Positions 26,501-33,930 are shown, counted from the first letter of the stretch. The stretch: 39,706 bases of DNA from an uncultured Acetatifactor sp. (GCA_910586435.1 CAJUGT010000023.1:1-39706); one strand, 5' to 3'. The notes: generated by a model from the sequence alone, not told the origin. Program-made: numbers and translations.

Positions 26501-26746
26501 CTTCCTGGGAACCATGAAGCCCTTCATGGTACGATACCTGGGAATCATATCCTTGATGGTTCGAGTCTCCACATGCCCGATATGGGGCTTGCCGTTTGCG
26601 GTGGGCGGCCCGTCATAAAAGGTATAGACCGGCCCCTCTCTTCGGCTGTCAATGCTCTTTTGGAAAATGTGATTTTCTCTCCAAAACTTCTCCACACTTC
26701 TTTCACGTTCCAGAAAATTTGCGTTGGCAGAAACCTGTTTGTACAT
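23591..26746 (-). CDS. ileS: Isoleucyl-tRNA synthetase, type 2
   Basis: A 1051-residue class I synthetase that charges tRNA-Ile. It has the HIGH motif at 55-58 in FYDGPPTANGKPHIGH, editing-domain features (WTTTPWTLPSN), CPRCG and CPKCG cysteine pairs, and the KMSKS-equivalent KMAKSKGN at about 602. The length, the TANGKPHIGH form and the long C-terminal region place it in the eukaryote-like IleRS2 class, which is generally insensitive to mupirocin (family knowledge). The start at 26746 is set by GGGAG upstream; the longer open frame is T-box leader. Expression is expected to respond to uncharged tRNA-Ile through the T-box. Confidence 0.97.
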   Translation of the reverse strand: MYKQVSANANFLERERSVEKFWRENHIFQKSIDSRREGPVYTFYDGPPTANGKPHIGHVETRTIKDMIPRYRTMKGFMVPRKAGWDTHGLPVELEVEKRLGLDGKEQIEEYGLEPFIGKCKESVWKYKGMWEDFSGAVGFWADMEDPYVTYDDNFIESEWWALKTIWDQGLLYKGFKIVPYCPRCGTPLSSHEVAQGYKAVKERSAVARFKCVGEEAYFLAWTTTPWTLPSNVALCVNPDEAYVKVKAADGYTYYMAKALLENVLGALGQEGKPAYEILETYTGKDLEHREYEPLFACTGKYVAKQGKKGHYVTCDHYVTMSDGTGIVHIAPAFGEDDANVGRKYDLPFVQFVDGRGNMTEDTPYAGKFVKDADPEILKDLEKDGKLFSAPKFEHDYPFCWRCDTPLIYYARESWFIKMTAVKDELVRNNKTINWIPPTIGEGRFGNWLENIQDWGISRNRYWGTPLNIWECECGHMESVGSREELCALSGEEGAKNVELHRPFIDGVTFPCPKCGKTMKRVPEVIDCWFDSGAMPFAQHHYPFENKELFEQQFPAQFISEAVDQTRGWFYSLLAESTLLFHKAPFENVIVLGLVMDEDGQKMAKSKGNVVDPFDALQEYGADAIRWYFYTSAAPWLPKRFSGKTVLEGQHKFLDKLWNTYSFFVLYANIDGFDSSKYTLDYDKLPVMDKWVLSRLNTVVGEVDANLDKYRIPEAAKTLQDFADELSNWYVRRNRERFWAKGMEQDKINAYMTLHTALVTLCKAAAPMIPFMTEEIYQNLVRSVDDSAPESIHLCDFPKVEEAYIDKKMEEDMEDVLEAVTMGRACRNTAALKNRQPLGRMYIKAEGICLESYYRAIIEDDLNVKEVVVTDDVRDYTTYNFKPQLRTVGPKYGKHLAGIKEKLSSLEGNEAMKELEEKGKLAFETDGVLIELTKEDLLIEMTQKPGYVSQENNRMTVVLDTNLTEALVEEGFVFELISKIQTMRKEAGFEVMDHIRVAVNGNDMLAGIALKNKDAISGKVLAEELSGEKTYGVMKEWDINGQKAVVAIERV

Positions 26747-26769
26747 TTTTTTCTCCCTTTCTTTTATTT

Positions 26770-27220
26770 TAGGGGAACGCTCTGCACGGGCCTTCGCAAT
26801 CGAGTAAGGGAAGCTTTTCACCCCTACTCCTGCGCCGGGCACCCATCAGCTCTGCTGACATCTTCCTTTGGGTGCCCGTGTGCATAAAAAAAGTTCCGTC
26901 CGTAAAAGGACGAAACCTCATAGCCGAGAGAGTCGTTTGACCACCTGTTACCTCATACGTTCCCGAACACGTTCCGTCAGCGTCCGCCGAAAAACACTTT
27001 CGCCGCATCACGCCCTGTCTCCAGGAATTATATGCCATCCCATAACGGAGGAAAACCGTCCGAAACTACCGGGAACGGAAACCTCTTCCCTTCCTTTGGC
27101 TCCGACTGCTCAGAAGTGATCTTCCCCATCCCTCTACTGGCACCGGCCTCGCACCCCCGCCGGCTCGCTGTTGCTTTCCTGGGACAGCTACTCTCTTCGT
27201 CATGGCATTTGTTTCATTTG
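26770..27220 (-). promoter_or_regulatory. T-box riboswitch leader of ileS
   Basis: The transcribed leader of about 450 bases has T-box hallmarks. Stem I contains GAAGATCACTTCTGAGC, with specifier ATC (Ile, plus-strand 27118-27120). The T-box-like AGGTGGTCAAACGAC offers TGGT for the ACCA end of tRNA-Ile. An intrinsic terminator follows at 26886-26916. The T-box sequence departs from the usual AGGGTGGNACCGCG in its second half. Uncharged tRNA-Ile should favour antitermination and ileS expression. Confidence 0.85.
26886..26916 (-). terminator. T-box terminator hairpin
   Basis: On the minus strand GTTTCGTCC pairs with GGACGGAAC around TTTTAC, followed by seven Ts. It is the termination arm of the ileS T-box, upstream of the start codon. 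Confidence 0.85.
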
Positions 27221-27227
27221 ATAAATT

Positions 27228-27255
27228 ATTATAACGATATTTTCCTATTTGTCAA
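27228..27255 (-). promoter_or_regulatory. Sigma-A promoter of ileS
   Basis: Consensus TTGACA and TATAAT, 16 bp apart, on the minus strand. The -35 box overlaps the last codons of the GGDEF gene, so ileS has its own strong promoter feeding the T-box leader. Confidence 0.9.
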
Positions 27256-29023
27256 GAAATTTTTCTTTTACCAGCACCGCATTAATAATCTTGCTCATAT
27301 TTTCAAACAGCTGTAACGCAAGCTTGGGAAAATGCTTCAGATTGACGCATTCCTCCGCCAAAACCATCCCCGCCAGTCTCCCCTGCTCATCTCGCAGCAG
27401 ATGCTGCATCACACTGCGCACGCCATTCTCCCGAAACACATCATATGCCTCCGGCAGAGAGAATTCCAGCATATTTGTATTTGTAATGGTAAACATATCC
27501 CCCTGAAACAGATTCAGATATTTCTCATTTTCCAGAAGCTCCCGCTCCCGCTCACTTTTCAGATGCTCTTCGGCGCTTATGGCTGTCCATGACTTCTCCT
27601 TCCTCCACAATACCAAAAACCTGTCTATGGCCAGAGTCGTTACCGCATGCTCCAACAAGGGCCTTAAACTGCCGCTTCCACACAAAACCACCCCTGCCAG
27701 CAATTCGTTCCACCTTGTCAAATCTTTTTCCGAATAAAAAGCGTCGCGAATTTCCGCCATATCATATCCTTCCTCCGACATGTGGAATTGACCGTGTTTT
27801 TCTTCAGAATATATGATAAAACGATTTCTTCCCTTATGCTTGGCAATATAAAGGGCCTTGTCCGCAATCCTCACCAGCTCCTTATACTCATTGGAATCTA
27901 TGCCGCTTCTGGAAGCGCCGATGGAACAGGACACACGATTGATGCCAAGCTTGTCCTGAAACAGTGCCGCCACATTGGTTTTGATGGTCCTCAAATAGTT
28001 GCGCAGCCCTACCTCGTCAACAAAATCCTTTATGACAATCATAAATTCGTCTCCGCCCACACGGCCGGCGGCGCCGTTTTCACCCACGGTCTTCTTAAGT
28101 ACATCCGCCACTGCGGTAATGACATTATCTCCAAAAAGATGGCCGTAAGTATCGTTAATCATCTTGAAATTGTCCACATCCATCATGACAATGGATACCT
28201 GCCCCCCTGACCGGACCGCCTCTTTTCCATAGTCTGTGATAGCTCTTTTGTTCAATATCCTTGTCATGGCATCCACTTGAGTGCCCTCTACGAAATCATC
28301 CACATCATTTCCCGTCTGTTCGTTGATGACAGACCATGTACCGATAACCATCCTCTCCCCATTATGATTCCTCAGCAGGAACTTAATCCTGTAAGCATCC
28401 TCACTGACGCCCCTGGTGAGGATACTCCCATGAAACGAAAAATACCGGGTCTGTTCCACCTGCCGCAGAGCTTTACAAAACGCTTCAAAAATATCCCTGT
28501 CCTTACCCACAACCATTTTCTTTGCGATGACTTCCGCTGCCCACTCATCAAGAGGCTGATGATAAACCTCTATGAGCTGTTCATAGTCCACCCAAAACAT
28601 CCGGAACATATTCCGCTCCGGACTGTATTCAAAGTACACCTTTCCACTTACCGTCAGAAAATCCTGCATGGCAAAACATTTTCCGCTGATACGGGCCAGC
28701 CTCTTCTCGCCATAAGAAATATTCTGAAACTCCATACGATAATGAAGGTTATCACCACAATCCTCTATGTTGACCAGAAATTTGTCGTATTCTCCTTCCT
28801 CATTTACAATATGAATGCATTCATCCACACACGGTACTCCCGGCTCCCGGCATTTGCTCAATGCAGCCTCCAGCCGACCAATATCATCTTCCCGGACTGT
28901 TTTATACAATGGGAAATACACATACGCCCCCATAAAATCATACATTTGCCTGTTGCCATCTATTAACATAAGGAATTTGTCAAACCTTCCGGCCGGAAAT
29001 ACCGCATCAATTGTCGCTACCAT
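27245..29023 (-). CDS. GGDEF-domain diguanylate cyclase with PAS-like and C-terminal sensory regions
   Basis: A 592-residue protein predicted to make c-di-GMP from GTP. The GGDEF domain spans about 250-415, with MMDVDNFKMINDTYGHLFGD at 280-299 and an intact GGDEF at 323-327. The residues where the RxxD inhibitory site would sit read GENG, so product feedback at the canonical I-site is probably absent. An N-terminal region (about 15-235) looks like one or two PAS-like folds (GKVYFEYSPERNMFRMFWVDYEQL). The C-terminal 180 residues look GAF-like. No membrane helix is visible, so signal sensing is cytoplasmic. AAGGAGG lies 13 bases before the ATG, a rather long spacing. Confidence 0.92.
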   Translation of the reverse strand: MVATIDAVFPAGRFDKFLMLIDGNRQMYDFMGAYVYFPLYKTVREDDIGRLEAALSKCREPGVPCVDECIHIVNEEGEYDKFLVNIEDCGDNLHYRMEFQNISYGEKRLARISGKCFAMQDFLTVSGKVYFEYSPERNMFRMFWVDYEQLIEVYHQPLDEWAAEVIAKKMVVGKDRDIFEAFCKALRQVEQTRYFSFHGSILTRGVSEDAYRIKFLLRNHNGERMVIGTWSVINEQTGNDVDDFVEGTQVDAMTRILNKRAITDYGKEAVRSGGQVSIVMMDVDNFKMINDTYGHLFGDNVITAVADVLKKTVGENGAAGRVGGDEFMIVIKDFVDEVGLRNYLRTIKTNVAALFQDKLGINRVSCSIGASRSGIDSNEYKELVRIADKALYIAKHKGRNRFIIYSEEKHGQFHMSEEGYDMAEIRDAFYSEKDLTRWNELLAGVVLCGSGSLRPLLEHAVTTLAIDRFLVLWRKEKSWTAISAEEHLKSERERELLENEKYLNLFQGDMFTITNTNMLEFSLPEAYDVFRENGVRSVMQHLLRDEQGRLAGMVLAEECVNLKHFPKLALQLFENMSKIINAVLVKEKFLDK

Positions 29024-29384
29024 AAGACTTCACAAACCTCCTTACTGTTCTGATGTATATTTATCCCCGCTGTACACTTCTCCGCCCCCATATACTCAAA
29101 TACCCCGCAGCAGTGCTGACGGGGCATCCAATTGGCAACGTTCCTTTCGGTCAAATATATCATATAACACTCTGATGTGTCAAGAACAGCGCTCCCAGTG
29201 CCATAACAAAAAAAGTTACCATGTCTGTTTGTTTTGTGTTATAATGTTCGCAATGATTTTGTTTCTCTCATTTTTTCTCTTGCCAAGGTATGTAAGACCC
29301 ATGAAAAAATAGAATAAAGCCATTTCATATACGGCGTGGGACACCTTGAGGAAAGCTTAGTAATTTATTCAGGAGGCAGTCCGC
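29024..29384. other. Divergent intergenic region with a GC-rich hairpin
   Basis: The region between the GGDEF gene and the iron-sulfur gene contains a strong hairpin (CCCCG-CAGC/GCTG-CGGGG at 29103-29124) within the GGDEF leader and a TATAAT at 29240-29245 on the plus strand. The hairpin has no T-run. It is flanked by CCAATTGG and CCGAAAGG, which might belong to a larger fold. I could not match it to a known riboswitch. Confidence 0.4.
29240..29245 (+). promoter_or_regulatory. Putative -10 box of the QueG-like gene
   Basis: A perfect TATAAT lies about 140 bases upstream of the 29385 start codon. The -35 region is a poor match, so the assignment is tentative. Confidence 0.4.
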
Positions 29385-29855
29385 ATGGTTGAAGAAGATA
29401 TTCGCAATATATTTTTAGAACATCCCGAAATTATTTATGGATTTACTGATATTGCATACAGCCCCTACGCAGATACTTATAAATCCGCTTTGGTCTTTGG
29501 ACCTTTTTCATTCAAATATGCCGCAGTCAACGCCGGATTAGGATGGATTGGAAAAAATGATGTTGTCATTACCAAACAATATGGACCAAGAGTTAGATTA
29601 TCCGTAATTTTAATCAATGAACCATTTACTTATGGCCCCAAAGTCTTATACAGCAATTGTCCTGAAAATTGCAGAAAATGTGTTGATGCCTGTCCCCATG
29701 AGGCATTGCATAATGTACAATGGAATAGGAACTCCTTCAGAAAGGATATAATAGATTACAGACTATGCAACGAAAAAAGAAGTTTATATCTTAAGACACA
29801 TGGAAGAAAAAATGCTTGTGGTCTTTGCATGGTTGCCTGCCCCTTTGGAATATAA
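29385..29855 (+). CDS. Shortened QueG-like double [4Fe-4S] cluster protein
   Basis: This 156-residue protein resembles the C-terminal half of epoxyqueuosine-reductase-like proteins. AGLGWIGKNDVVIT (50-63) is followed by two ferredoxin-type motifs, Cys92-x3-Cys96-x2-Cys99-x3-Cys103 and Cys145-x2-Cys148-x3-Cys152, with a further Cys128. The N-terminal part jumps from YKSALVFG directly to FSFKYAAVNAGLGW; related stand-alone proteins have a longer segment there, so an internal deletion is suspected. The start is supported by AGGAGG eight bases upstream. Without the missing core, cobalamin-dependent QueG chemistry is unlikely, and electron transfer or a decaying gene are the alternatives. It precedes pncB by 129 bp. 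Confidence 0.75.
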   Translation: MVEEDIRNIFLEHPEIIYGFTDIAYSPYADTYKSALVFGPFSFKYAAVNAGLGWIGKNDVVITKQYGPRVRLSVILINEPFTYGPKVLYSNCPENCRKCVDACPHEALHNVQWNRNSFRKDIIDYRLCNEKRSLYLKTHGRKNACGLCMVACPFGI

Positions 29856-29894
29856 TAACGATTTCATATAGGATACTTTCAATTTTACGCAGCT

Positions 29895-29907
29895 GGAACA
29901 CTGTTCC
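29895..29907. promoter_or_regulatory. Palindrome upstream of pncB (possible operator)
   Basis: GGAACA-C-TGTTCC is a perfect 6-1-6 inverted repeat about 80 bases before the pncB start, and a further TTGTTCC follows it. The size and position fit a repressor site, but the regulator is unknown. Confidence 0.3.
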
Positions 29908-29984
29908 GAAAAAGGGTTTTGTTCCAAGGGTTTTGCTGCCGCTGCGAATATAAAATGCCTTGATACGGCGGAAACGAGGAAAAG

Positions 29985-31445
29985 ATGGACAGACAGAATC
30001 TCACATTGATGACCGACCTTTACGAACTTACCATGATGCAGGGCTATTACAAGAATAAGGCCCAAAACGAAACCGTGATTTTTGACGCCTTTTACCGCGC
30101 CAATCCCTGTGGGGGCGGATATGCTATCTCCGCCGGCCTGGAACAGGTAATCCGCTATATCAGCGAGCTGCGATTTGAAGCGGAAGATATAGATTACCTG
30201 GCTTCTCTTGGAATTTTTCAGCCGGATTTTCTGGAATACCTGCGGGCTTTCCGTTTTTCAGGAGACCTCTATGCCATTCCCGAGGGCACAGTCATGTTTC
30301 CCAGGGAGCCGATTATCAAGGTAATTGCGCCCATTATGGAAGCTCAGCTTGTGGAAACAGCCATTCTCAACATTATCAACCACCAAAGTCTGATTGCCAC
30401 CAAGGCGGCCAGGGTGTGCTACGCCGCCAAAGGGGACGGCATCATGGAATTCGGTCTGCGCAGAGCCCAGGGACCTGACGCAGGTACATACGGCGCCCGG
30501 GCTGCCATGATTGGGGGCTGTATCGGCACCAGCAATGTGCTCTGCGGCCAGCTCTTCGATGTGCCGGTAAAGGGCACTCACGCCCACAGCTGGATTATGA
30601 GCTTTCCCGACGAATATACAGCCTTTCAAGCCTATGCCGACATGTATCCTTCCGCCTGTATCCTGCTGGTGGATACCTATGATACTTTGAAATCAGGCGT
30701 TCCAAACGCCATTAAAGTTTTCACCCAAATGCGGGAGGCAGGAATCCCGTTGCGCTTCTACGGTATCCGTCTGGACAGCGGCGACCTTGCTTATCTGTCC
30801 AAAAAAGCTCGGAAAATGCTGGATGACGCCGGTTTCCCGGATGCGGTCATCTCCGCTTCCAACGATTTGGATGAATACCTCATTGACAGCCTGAAGGCCC
30901 AGGGCGCCGCCATTACTTCCTGGGGTGTGGGCACCAACCTGATTACCTCCAAGGATAACCCTTCCTTCGGCGGCGTCTACAAGCTGGCAGCCATCCGAAA
31001 CAGCGACGGCAATTTCATTCCCAAAATCAAGCTCTCTGAAAACAGTGAGAAAGTCACCAATCCCGGCGACAAGAAAATATACCGTGTGTATGAGAAAGAA
31101 ACCGGCAAGATAAAAGCTGACCTTATCTGTCTGGCAGAAGAAGAATATCACGAAACGGAAGATTTGGTACTTTTTGACCCCCAGGAGCCCTGGAAAAAGA
31201 CCAGACTAAAAGGAGGCACTTACCGCTTACGGCCCATTATGGAACAAATATTCCGTCAGGGCCAATGCTGTTATACTTCCCCCAAAGTCATGGATATACG
31301 TGCCTATTGCCAGCAGGAACTGGATACCCTTTGGGATGAGACAAAGCGCTTGGTAAATCCCCAGGCTGTCTATGTGGATTTGTCCAAAAAGCTCTATGAC
31401 ATGAAGATGGAATTGCTGGAAGAGATGAGTGAGAAAAATCCGTAG
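29985..31445 (+). CDS. pncB: Nicotinate phosphoribosyltransferase
   Basis: A 486-residue enzyme that converts nicotinate and PRPP to nicotinate mononucleotide in NAD salvage. It shows the N-terminal LMTDLYELTMMQGYY, the FGLRRAQGPDAG block, the catalytic histidine region GTHAHSWIMSF, and the PRPP-binding RLDSGDLAYLSKKARKML. A C-terminal extension after about 370 is typical of the longer Firmicutes form. The start follows GAGGAAAAG. It marks the end of the core region: everything downstream to 37510 looks accessory. Confidence 0.96.
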   Translation: MDRQNLTLMTDLYELTMMQGYYKNKAQNETVIFDAFYRANPCGGGYAISAGLEQVIRYISELRFEAEDIDYLASLGIFQPDFLEYLRAFRFSGDLYAIPEGTVMFPREPIIKVIAPIMEAQLVETAILNIINHQSLIATKAARVCYAAKGDGIMEFGLRRAQGPDAGTYGARAAMIGGCIGTSNVLCGQLFDVPVKGTHAHSWIMSFPDEYTAFQAYADMYPSACILLVDTYDTLKSGVPNAIKVFTQMREAGIPLRFYGIRLDSGDLAYLSKKARKMLDDAGFPDAVISASNDLDEYLIDSLKAQGAAITSWGVGTNLITSKDNPSFGGVYKLAAIRNSDGNFIPKIKLSENSEKVTNPGDKKIYRVYEKETGKIKADLICLAEEEYHETEDLVLFDPQEPWKKTRLKGGTYRLRPIMEQIFRQGQCCYTSPKVMDIRAYCQQELDTLWDETKRLVNPQAVYVDLSKKLYDMKMELLEEMSEKNP

Positions 31446-31529
31446 GGCGAATGGCGCCATAACGATATCTGCCTGTGACCGGCCATGTATTTTACTTTAA
31501 ATTTTGACATAATAACCACGTTTTTAAGG

Positions 31530-31686
31530 ATGGTTTCAGGACACGGTTCTCCGCAAAAGATACGTGTCTTGAAACCAAGAACGCTTGAAAGACCTGCGTG
31601 TAGAACGTGGCTTGACGTTGGAACAGCTTGCGGAGCAGACGAACCTCTCCAAATCTGCACCGGGCAGCTATGAAGCGGCGGGCTGA
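31530..31686 (+). pseudogene. Frameshifted XRE-family regulator fragment (conjugative-element type)
   Basis: Two adjacent frames encode one recognisable regulator N-terminus. The first (from 31535) reads FRTRFSAKDTCLETKN, and after loss of one base near 31583 the second reads LKDLRVERGLTLEQLAEQTN, an XRE helix-turn-helix, followed by LSKSAPGSYEAAG and a stop at 31684. Intact versions of this regulator are, to my recollection, carried by integrative conjugative elements of gut clostridia. The rest of the regulator is gone, replaced by an unrelated membrane-protein fragment. Confidence 0.7.
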
Positions 31687-31865
31687 CGCTGTTGGGAGCA
31701 ATCTTCCACTGGCAGTGGGTCACAAGCCCGGAGGGAGAAAAACCAAACGGTCCCGGGCGCTTTATCTATGACCTGTTCGGACAGGGCGGGTATTGTGTCT
31801 TTATGGGCATTCTGGGCATTGTGATTATTGTCTGTGGGATTTTCTTCCTCTTTGTGGGAAGATAA
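31674..31865 (+). pseudogene. C-terminal fragment of an Imm17-like membrane protein
   Basis: An open frame of 63 codons without a start codon encodes GAIFHWQWVTSPEGEKPNGP, then a loop and a final hydrophobic helix FMGILGIVIIVCGIFFLFVG. The layout (hydrophobic segment with IFxW, polar loop, second helix) resembles the Imm17 immunity family, but the N-terminus is missing and is replaced by the XRE remnant. It is probably the scar of a recombination. Assignment to Imm17 is by eye. Confidence 0.5.
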
Positions 31866-31902
31866 AACAGAAGAATGAATAAATATCGGAGGGACAAATA
31901 AA

Positions 31903-32358
31903 ATGTCAAAAATGTCAGATAAATTTCAACTCTTTTGGAATACAATGGAATTATGCGATTGGGATAATGAGGGTAACGATGATACGGTTCTAAAACCTGT
32001 CATCGAATATCTTTCTACGCAAAACGATGATACAATCTTTGAGTTTGACAACCTAATGTCTGAACTGCTTTATAATTTGGATACCAAGAAACTCATGGAA
32101 GATTGTGAAAAAGTAGCCTCGTATACAAGTGGCGATTCATTTTTATATTCGAGGTGTGTTGCTTTAATAAATGGGCCTGCCTATTATGAAAAAGTGAAAA
32201 ACGGGAAAAAGAAAGATTTGTGGAATATGGAATTTGAAGCATTACTTTATATTCCTCAAAAGGCATGGGGACTAAAACACCAATGTCCAGTTGAACACTA
32301 TCCTCATTCGTCACCTTTTTGTTTTGAAACTGGTAGCAATAAAAAAATGTGGGAATAA
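31903..32358 (+). CDS. DUF4240 family protein
   Basis: A 151-residue soluble protein. It matches the DUF4240 pattern: an N-terminal FW (LFWNTMELCDWD), then IFEFDNLMSELLYNLDTKKL, and the block FLYSRCVALINGPAYYEKVK followed by EFEALLYIPQKAW, equivalent to the family's 'F..fra.LI..G...ye..l....e.eelly.a..aye'. No signal peptide or membrane helix is present. The start is supported by GGAGGG nine bases upstream. It follows an immunity-like fragment and lies upstream of a toxin cluster, so an immunity-type role is possible but not shown. The C-terminus after residue 125 is unlike the family as I recall it. Confidence 0.7.
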   Translation: MSKMSDKFQLFWNTMELCDWDNEGNDDTVLKPVIEYLSTQNDDTIFEFDNLMSELLYNLDTKKLMEDCEKVASYTSGDSFLYSRCVALINGPAYYEKVKNGKKKDLWNMEFEALLYIPQKAWGLKHQCPVEHYPHSSPFCFETGSNKKMWE

Positions 32359-32526
32359 CTTGTTTTATGTGGATAGCAAAGCCCTGTTTTCCTTCCGCTT
32401 CAAATGCCCTTGCCCTCTCCGGCGGCAACGGCATTTTCACGACAACGCCGACAGAGCGTATAACACACTACACTTTGCTTCGCAAAATCATGTGCCAAAT
32501 GGGGCGCTGCCCCCTTTGGATACCCC

Positions 32527-32577
32527 ACAACAAACAGGCGCTATGCCCCTTGCTGGGAGCATAGCGCTGTTTGTTGT
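32527..32577. repeat. Long near-perfect hairpin, 20-bp stem
   Basis: ACAACAAACAGGCGCTATGC and its complement (with one unpaired G) flank a 12-base loop in the non-coding stretch 32359-32640. No T-run follows. The surrounding sequence, including an AAATGGGGCGCTGCCCCC tract, resembles non-coding DNA of clostridial conjugative elements as I recall it, so this may be a mobile-element remnant. Confidence 0.55.
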
Positions 32578-32640
32578 CAGCAGCCCGTTTCACGGTCTGC
32601 GTATAGTTCCTTGTAAACTGACCAAAAAGGAGCGCAAATC

Positions 32641-33717
32641 ATGAAAGTAAAAAGAATTTCATTTTTGAATGACTTCAAGTGTACTGCGGAAAAATGCCCC
32701 GCAAACTGCTGCCATAACAGCTGGAAAATACCAATAGACCCTGATATGTATCAAAAATATCGCCGTGAAAAAGGTCTCTTGGGCCTGCTGCTTCGCTGCT
32801 CCACCACAAAAAGACATGGCATAGCCACCTTTCGTAATACCTTCCGTGGCTGTCCATTCTGGGGAAAAGACCAGTTGTGCGGCATCCAGAAAAAACATGG
32901 CACAACCTATATGCCTGTGGTATGCAGACAGTTTCCAAGACAGCTTTACAATCTGAAGTTTTTCTGTGAAGAGACTCTTTACCTGGCATGCCCCGAAGCC
33001 GCATGGCTCTTTTTGAAATTTTGCGCCGAAGACAAACCCTTTGCGTTTATAGTTACGGAAGAAAATGTCAGCTATAAAGTCAACACCACCAATGACGATA
33101 AAGAATTTTTGGAGTATCTCCTGGACACAAGGAATGAGCTGATTCAGATACTCAAAAACGGCGCCCCTTTTGACAGCATGGCTGTATTACATTACGGGCA
33201 GGCTGCTCAAAACGCATGCCTTTGCCAAAGACCTCTTCCCAGCCCGCTGGAATATAACTCCCATGAAAGGTATCGGATAACCTGCGAAGAAATAGATGAT
33301 ATGCTCTTTCACGGTTTCTATCATCCAAGGCTCAGAACCATATCACCTCTTTTATACAGCCTGTGTCAAAAATATATGAGAAAGTTCGGCAGAACCGGCA
33401 GAAAAAACAGCGCTGACGCCAGTCGAAAGCTTGCATTACTAAAAGAAAGTCTCTGCCGAAAAATGCCAGATTTCAATCAGCTCCTGAATAGATATTACGA
33501 ATATTATCTGCTGACCAACTTTTTAGATATTTATGAAAGCTATGACTTTTCAAAATGCCTCTTTTATGGTATGGCCAAAACCAACCTTCTGTGGGTTTTT
33601 ATCGCTCTGTATGCCGAAGATAAAGAAATTCTCAATCCCCGGGACCTTGCCACCGTCATTGCTGTATATGAGCGAAGGGCGCAGCAGATACAGATCCGGA
33701 TGGGAACATTTCTGTAA
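32641..33717 (+). CDS. Flagellin lysine-N-methylase-like (FliB family) protein
   Basis: A 358-residue soluble protein with a cysteine-rich N-terminus typical of the FliB/YkgJ-type family: FKCTAEKCPANCCHNSWKIPID (13-34), then CPFWGKDQLCGIQKKHG and CRQFPR. These cysteines probably bind a metal or iron-sulfur centre. The remaining helical region has no other landmark. FliB methylates lysines of flagellin in enterobacteria; in clostridia many paralogs lie away from flagellar genes, so the substrate here is open. The start is supported by AAGGAG eight bases upstream. It stands directly before the toxin-immunity cluster on the same strand. Confidence 0.75.
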   Translation: MKVKRISFLNDFKCTAEKCPANCCHNSWKIPIDPDMYQKYRREKGLLGLLLRCSTTKRHGIATFRNTFRGCPFWGKDQLCGIQKKHGTTYMPVVCRQFPRQLYNLKFFCEETLYLACPEAAWLFLKFCAEDKPFAFIVTEENVSYKVNTTNDDKEFLEYLLDTRNELIQILKNGAPFDSMAVLHYGQAAQNACLCQRPLPSPLEYNSHERYRITCEEIDDMLFHGFYHPRLRTISPLLYSLCQKYMRKFGRTGRKNSADASRKLALLKESLCRKMPDFNQLLNRYYEYYLLTNFLDIYESYDFSKCLFYGMAKTNLLWVFIALYAEDKEILNPRDLATVIAVYERRAQQIQIRMGTFL

Positions 33718-33819
33718 AACTTTTCAAAAAACGTCATATGGATATAAAATATAATGTGTTATACTAATCGCATCAAAAGAGTACTGATTATAGATGCTAT
33801 TAAAAAGGAGGTGATTCCA

Positions 33820-33930
33820 ATGGTTAAGCATACATGAATGTGAAGTTTTCGTAAACTATAGTTAAAAAACAGGTATTGGTTCTGAAACGCAACTCGTGGA
33901 ACACATGTATATGGAAAACAACTAAGATAA
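33820..33930 (+). pseudogene. Possible short Trp-rich ORF interrupted by four stops
   Basis: An ATG at 33820 follows an exceptional ribosome-binding site (AAAGGAGGTGATTCC). The frame continues 36 codons to TAA at 33928 but is interrupted by TGA, TGA, TAG and TGA at codons 6, 8, 14 and 22. Each could derive from TGG by a single G-to-A change. With Trp restored, the peptide would be short, basic and aromatic. As it stands only a five-residue peptide (MVKHT) would be made, so it may instead be a leader or just chance. Confidence 0.3.

Noticed and set aside
26769..27038. 89-codon minus-strand frame in the ileS leader
   Set aside because: It overlaps the T-box terminator and antiterminator and has no ribosome-binding site.
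33820..33930. TGA recoded as tryptophan
   Set aside because: All confident genes in the window end at TAA/TAG/TGA as normal and use TGG for Trp, and the frame also contains TAG.
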